Origin: Branchiostoma floridae
Lineage: Eukaryota; Chordata; Leptocardii; Amphioxiformes; Branchiostomatidae
Length of the DNA: 53,298 nucleotides
Direction of reading: 5' to 3'
NCBI RefSeq assembly: GCF_000003815.2
Contig: NC_049984.1
Location: 21,139,809 to 21,193,106 of the forward strand
In this document: piece by piece, positions 49,930-53,298 of the stretch
How the letters are laid out: every line of letters starts with the position of its first letter
Numbering within the stretch: the first letter of the stretch is position 1
Position numbers and translations under genes: made by a program
The notes under the pieces: model-generated
Seen by the model: only the letters and a program-made list of their open reading frames with translations
Database searches by the model: none
What the model was told of the DNA's origin: nothing

Positions 49930-52277
49930 CTAACTCTTATAGATCAACCGAGATGTGACAGATGCCTTCTCCTTTTCCCTGTCATACATGGACGTCTGAT
50001 CGTTTTGTCTATCATCAGAATTATCCGGTATAGCTTCAGGAGTAGCAGCTATTCCTGGCTCATTATAAGTCTGATTAATGATTGAGTCTACTGTACCTAC
50101 AGCATTAGTAGATATTTCTACCTCATCATCATTTGTATATGTGTTAGTGTCTTCAGCATTACTAGATATTACAACATCTTCATCATTTTCATAAATGTCA
50201 GTGTTTATCCCATCTTCAGCATTAGCCGCCATTTTTATCTCATCATCATCCTCATAAATGATAGTATCTATCCCAGCTAAAATATTACCAGACATTTCTT
50301 CCTCATCGTCATTCTCGTAAATGTTAGTATCTATCCCAGCTAAAATATTACCAGACATTTCTTCCTCATCGTCATTCTCGTAAATGTTAGTATCTATCCC
50401 AGCTAAAATATTACCAGACATTTCTTCCTCATCGTCATTCTCGTAAATGTTAGTATCTATCCCAGCTAAAGTATTACCAGACATTTCTACATCATCATCA
50501 TTCTCATAAACGTTTATGTGTTGCCCAGACGCAAGATCGGAGGATACAGTATTTACACGGCCATCTGTGTTACCATTGTTGGCAGCTGGGGAATGTTCTT
50601 TCAAATTGCTATTTCTTATAATGAAGAAATAAATGAAACAATATATAAGCAAGGGACTGCCGAATATACCTGCTGCAATACCAATGAGAACAGGCAGAGG
50701 ATAGAGTATCCAGTCGTTACTACTTTTAGTATTTCTGGGTGGAGAATATGTCAACAATGCGGTAGATGTGGATTTAGGGGAAACTGATGCTGGGCTTCGA
50801 AAACCAAGAGGTAGTGTAACAGAGGCAACCCGACAAAATTTGATGCAACGCAGACATACAGACCAGCATTTGATGCGGTTACTTCTCGTGTGAAGGCTGC
50901 ACCTTTCGCGTCTTCAGTCAGTCTCCCATCTGAATCAGGAGTAACGTTTCGTCCGGATGGAAGGATAATTGTGATGTATGGTGTCGGAATTCCTGAAGCT
51001 CTACAAACTAAAACAAATGTCTCCCCCTGTTCAAATGTGTTGCGTTCAACCTGTTCGAAACTCACGATTTTTGGTTCTTTACATACTACAAGATCTGCTG
51101 GATTTATGAATTCGAGCTTCTGTCCGACAAACTTCCCAGGTCCTTCACAAAGGATTTGTTTCACAAGTGAGCGAGACTCGGATATATTTTGCTTGAACGG
51201 AGCCATCCTACAATCGCACTGCCAAGAGTTATTGTAAAGGTCTACACGTGGGATAGGTGATAGTTCATTGTACGATGGGACAACTTTCATTAGGTTGTTG
51301 TCCAGGGACAGTCGTTGAAGTTGGTTAAAGTGCGAGAATGAGCCAATCTGAACGTCAACTATCCGGTTGAAGGATAGTGACAGGCGTTCAAGCCGGGAGA
51401 GACCTGAGAATGCACCGGACTGAATGTTTCTAATCTGGTTGTATGACAGATCCAAATTTATGAGCTTATGTAAATCTGAAAACGCTGACAACGCACCCGG
51501 GTAGATGTTAGTTATGCTGTTGTTGGAAAGAGCCAAGATTTTTAGTTTGGGTAGACCTAAAAATGTACCAGATTCAATTTCAGTTATTTGGTTAGAGTTG
51601 AGGTTCAGATTTTGCAGCTTTGCTAGATTTGAAAATACACCGGTCATAATGCCAGTTATCTGGTTGCGGGATAGATCTAAATCTTTTAGCTGTGATAGAT
51701 TTGAGAGTATACCAGGTTGAATATTTGTAATCTTGTTGTTGTACAGGTAGAGTTGTTTTAGCTGAGGCAAATGTGAGAATGCATCATATTGAATGTTACT
51801 TATATCGTTGGAAAACAAGTACAAACAATTCAGCTGGGCTAGACCTACAAATGCATCAGACTGAATGATGGTTATCTTGTTGAAGAAAAGGTATAATGTT
51901 TGTAGCTGGGGAAGACCTGAGAATGCGCCGGGCGGGATTTTCGTTATCTTGTTGTGGTACAAGGACAACGTCTTCAAACCGGGTAGACTTAAGAATTGAC
52001 CAGACCGAATGTTAGCTATCTTGTTGGTGTTCAGAATAAGATGTTGCAATTTTGTGTACCTGGAGAAATCAGACTGACTAAGGACACTGATGCCGTTTTC
52101 CTGCAGGTCTAGACTAATGATATCCATAGGTAAATCTTGGGGAACGCTACCGAGGCCTTTACTACTGCAGCTGCAGAATGTTGCACAGCGGCTGTCACAT
52201 GCTGCGGTCAGAAGAGGTTCCCGCATCACGATGAAGAGCAGAAACAGCAATAGTCCAGTCTTCTTGGTAAGCATCAT
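49930..52277 (-). CDS. LRR-Ig single-pass membrane receptor, frame interrupted near 50829
   Basis: Read on the minus strand from ATG 52277. Signal peptide (MMLTKKTGLLLFLLF), Cys-rich LRRNT (from residue 27), about 12 LRRs of 24 residues (54-344, e.g. LKTLSLYHNKITKIPPGAF), LRRCT (345-399), one C2-type Ig domain (about 402-490; Cys425, Cys476 in GLYVCVASNFVG). The frame then ends early at TGA 50751-50753 in poor sequence. One base out of frame from about 50829 it reads ASVTLPLGFRSPASV, a Ser/Thr/Pro stalk, a membrane helix (LIGIAAGIFGSPLLIYCFIY) and a tail of tandem YEND repeats to 49930. The product would be about 780 residues. Known for such proteins: cell-surface adhesion or recognition; the ligand is unknown. 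The ATG follows an acceptor-like cctttttttttcag, so an upstream 5' UTR exon is likely. Confidence 0.85.
50100..50520 (-). repeat. 63-bp coding repeat (YEND tail of LRR-Ig receptor)
   Basis: Near-identical units at 50266, 50329 and 50392, a slightly diverged one at 50455, and older ones at 50100-50265. One unit encodes NIYENDDEEEMSGNILAGID plus T (21 residues). The array keeps frame throughout. Confidence 0.95.
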
Positions 52278-52349
52278 TTCTGAAAAAAAAAGGAAAAAGC
52301 AACAGCAATTTACCCTTATTGTGTGTATAATGACAGACACAGACAACAG

Positions 52350-53207
52350 TGTACAATAATAACTATGTGAGTTCGCAAGTACACTTTTTTAAAAAGAGGG
52401 AAGAGACATGCAAGCAATAGTTATAGTGATAGCATGGCTCCAGATATTTTGTCTATTCAGTTGTTCACATGTATCACTACTTGTATTTTTAGTATCTAGT
52501 CTTTAGTATCTCATGTAATACTATCGAATTTCTGCATTTAGCCCATGAGGGCAAGAACATGCAAATAAAGATCATCATATTTAACTTATAAAGTCAATTC
52601 ATATATACATTCGAATGACGTATGCACCAATTTAAAGTCATTTGGATAAAAAAATTCCTTTGCTCAAAACCAGGTATTCAATACCGACGTTTCGTTTCTC
52701 ACCTTCCTCAGGGCAATTCTGACTGGTTCTTTTGTGCACTTCAAGAAGGTGTTGCTTTTAATGGATGCGAAGCGTCAAATATAAACGTAAAGTACAACAT
52801 GGAGTAGCACAAATTAATGGTAACGACCAAAATAAACGGACTTCAATCATAAAGCAGTTTGTATTTTGTACCATGTATGTAAAAATTGTGTATGTAGACT
52901 TATGAGGCAAATAAACACAACGGCTTACTTCCATGGGTCAATAACCCAAATCTACCACTTGAAAAATGTCATGAATATTCATCAAAAAGTTGTAGACGTC
53001 CGGTCACCGGTCAATTTCAAAATGTTTCCAAAGTATTCAAAAGAATTCAAATATACTAAATTTATTGTATTCATTTTTTTTTTAAATTTAGAACTACCCT
53101 ACGAACACTGTGGTTATGGGCCGTGAGTGAGAGTGAATGAAAAATAGTTCAAACCTATTGCAAATATTGTTTGAAAACAATGTAGTCGACTAGGAATGGA
53201 ATCTACT
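52350..53207. other. upstream flank of LRR-Ig gene
   Basis: No gene. 52684-52712 carries a reversed CTGAGGA...GAAACGTCGG motif. The promoter cannot be placed. Confidence 0.4.
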
Positions 53208-53298
53208 AGGGGTGGGTAGCGGTACAAAACCTTTTTTTTCTTATTGGACCTGCCCAGAAAAATCAGACCAGAAAAACCGGAACGGATGTTGGACCTAT
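53208..53298 (+). mobile_element. repeat beginning AGGGGTGGGTAGCGGTAC, cut by window end
   Basis: It shares its start with 46233 (aggggtgggta-cggtac). The continuation differs after about 25 nt. Confidence 0.4.

Noticed and set aside
50890-51237. Plus-strand open frames opposite the LRR-Ig gene
   Set aside because: Shadows of the minus-strand coding exon.

Overview
The window looks like nuclear DNA of an intron-rich invertebrate deuterostome, most likely an amphioxus (Branchiostoma). The basis is inference from an MRP1-like transporter split into 30 short exons, an LRR-Ig membrane receptor of a type expanded in amphioxus, very dense short inverted-repeat transposons, and minisatellites sitting on exon/intron boundaries. 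There are no prokaryotic features. Three 100-base N runs (20332-20431, 44266-44365, 46371-46470) are assembly gaps.

Layout. (1) 39-3537, + strand: the last five coding exons of a SIRT5-type NAD-dependent protein deacylase. Both halves of the zinc site are present and the gene starts left of the window. (2) 3538-6478: the 3' flank of that gene, with a 41-bp tandem repeat, a MULE-type MITE with 9-bp target duplication, an ATTC microsatellite, a nested LINE-tail insertion and the presumed promoter region of the next gene. (3) 6479-46163, + strand: a complete ABCC (MRP1-like) transporter gene. I reconstructed 30 coding exons; all join with compatible phases and consensus splice sites into 4620 nt (1539 residues plus stop) with TMD0, two six-helix domains and two nucleotide-binding domains. 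(4) 46164-49929: intergenic, repeat-rich. (5) 49930-52277, - strand: a leucine-rich-repeat/Ig receptor with signal peptide, about 12 LRRs, one Ig domain, one membrane helix and a cytoplasmic tail of tandem YEND repeats. Its frame is interrupted once near 50829. (6) 52350-53298: upstream flank, no gene seen.

The most striking feature is that three exon/intron junctions have been tandemly amplified. The 3' end plus 5' splice site of ABCC exon 25 occurs as 30 copies of 36 bp, in frame for the first half. The same junction of ABCC exon 12 occurs as 18 copies of 43 bp. The 3' splice site plus the start of a SIRT5 exon is repeated at 103 bp, giving three decoy mini-exons. Each array multiplies authentic-looking splice sites, so the transcripts must either choose among many equivalent sites or vary.

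Other observations are foldback MITEs lying within about 80 nt of many exon ends, a dispersed CTGANGA-hairpin-GAAAC motif whose stem covaries between copies, and G/C-homopolymer hairpin elements next to assembly gaps. The three genes show no obvious functional linkage: a mitochondrial-type deacylase, a plasma-membrane conjugate exporter and a cell-surface receptor.
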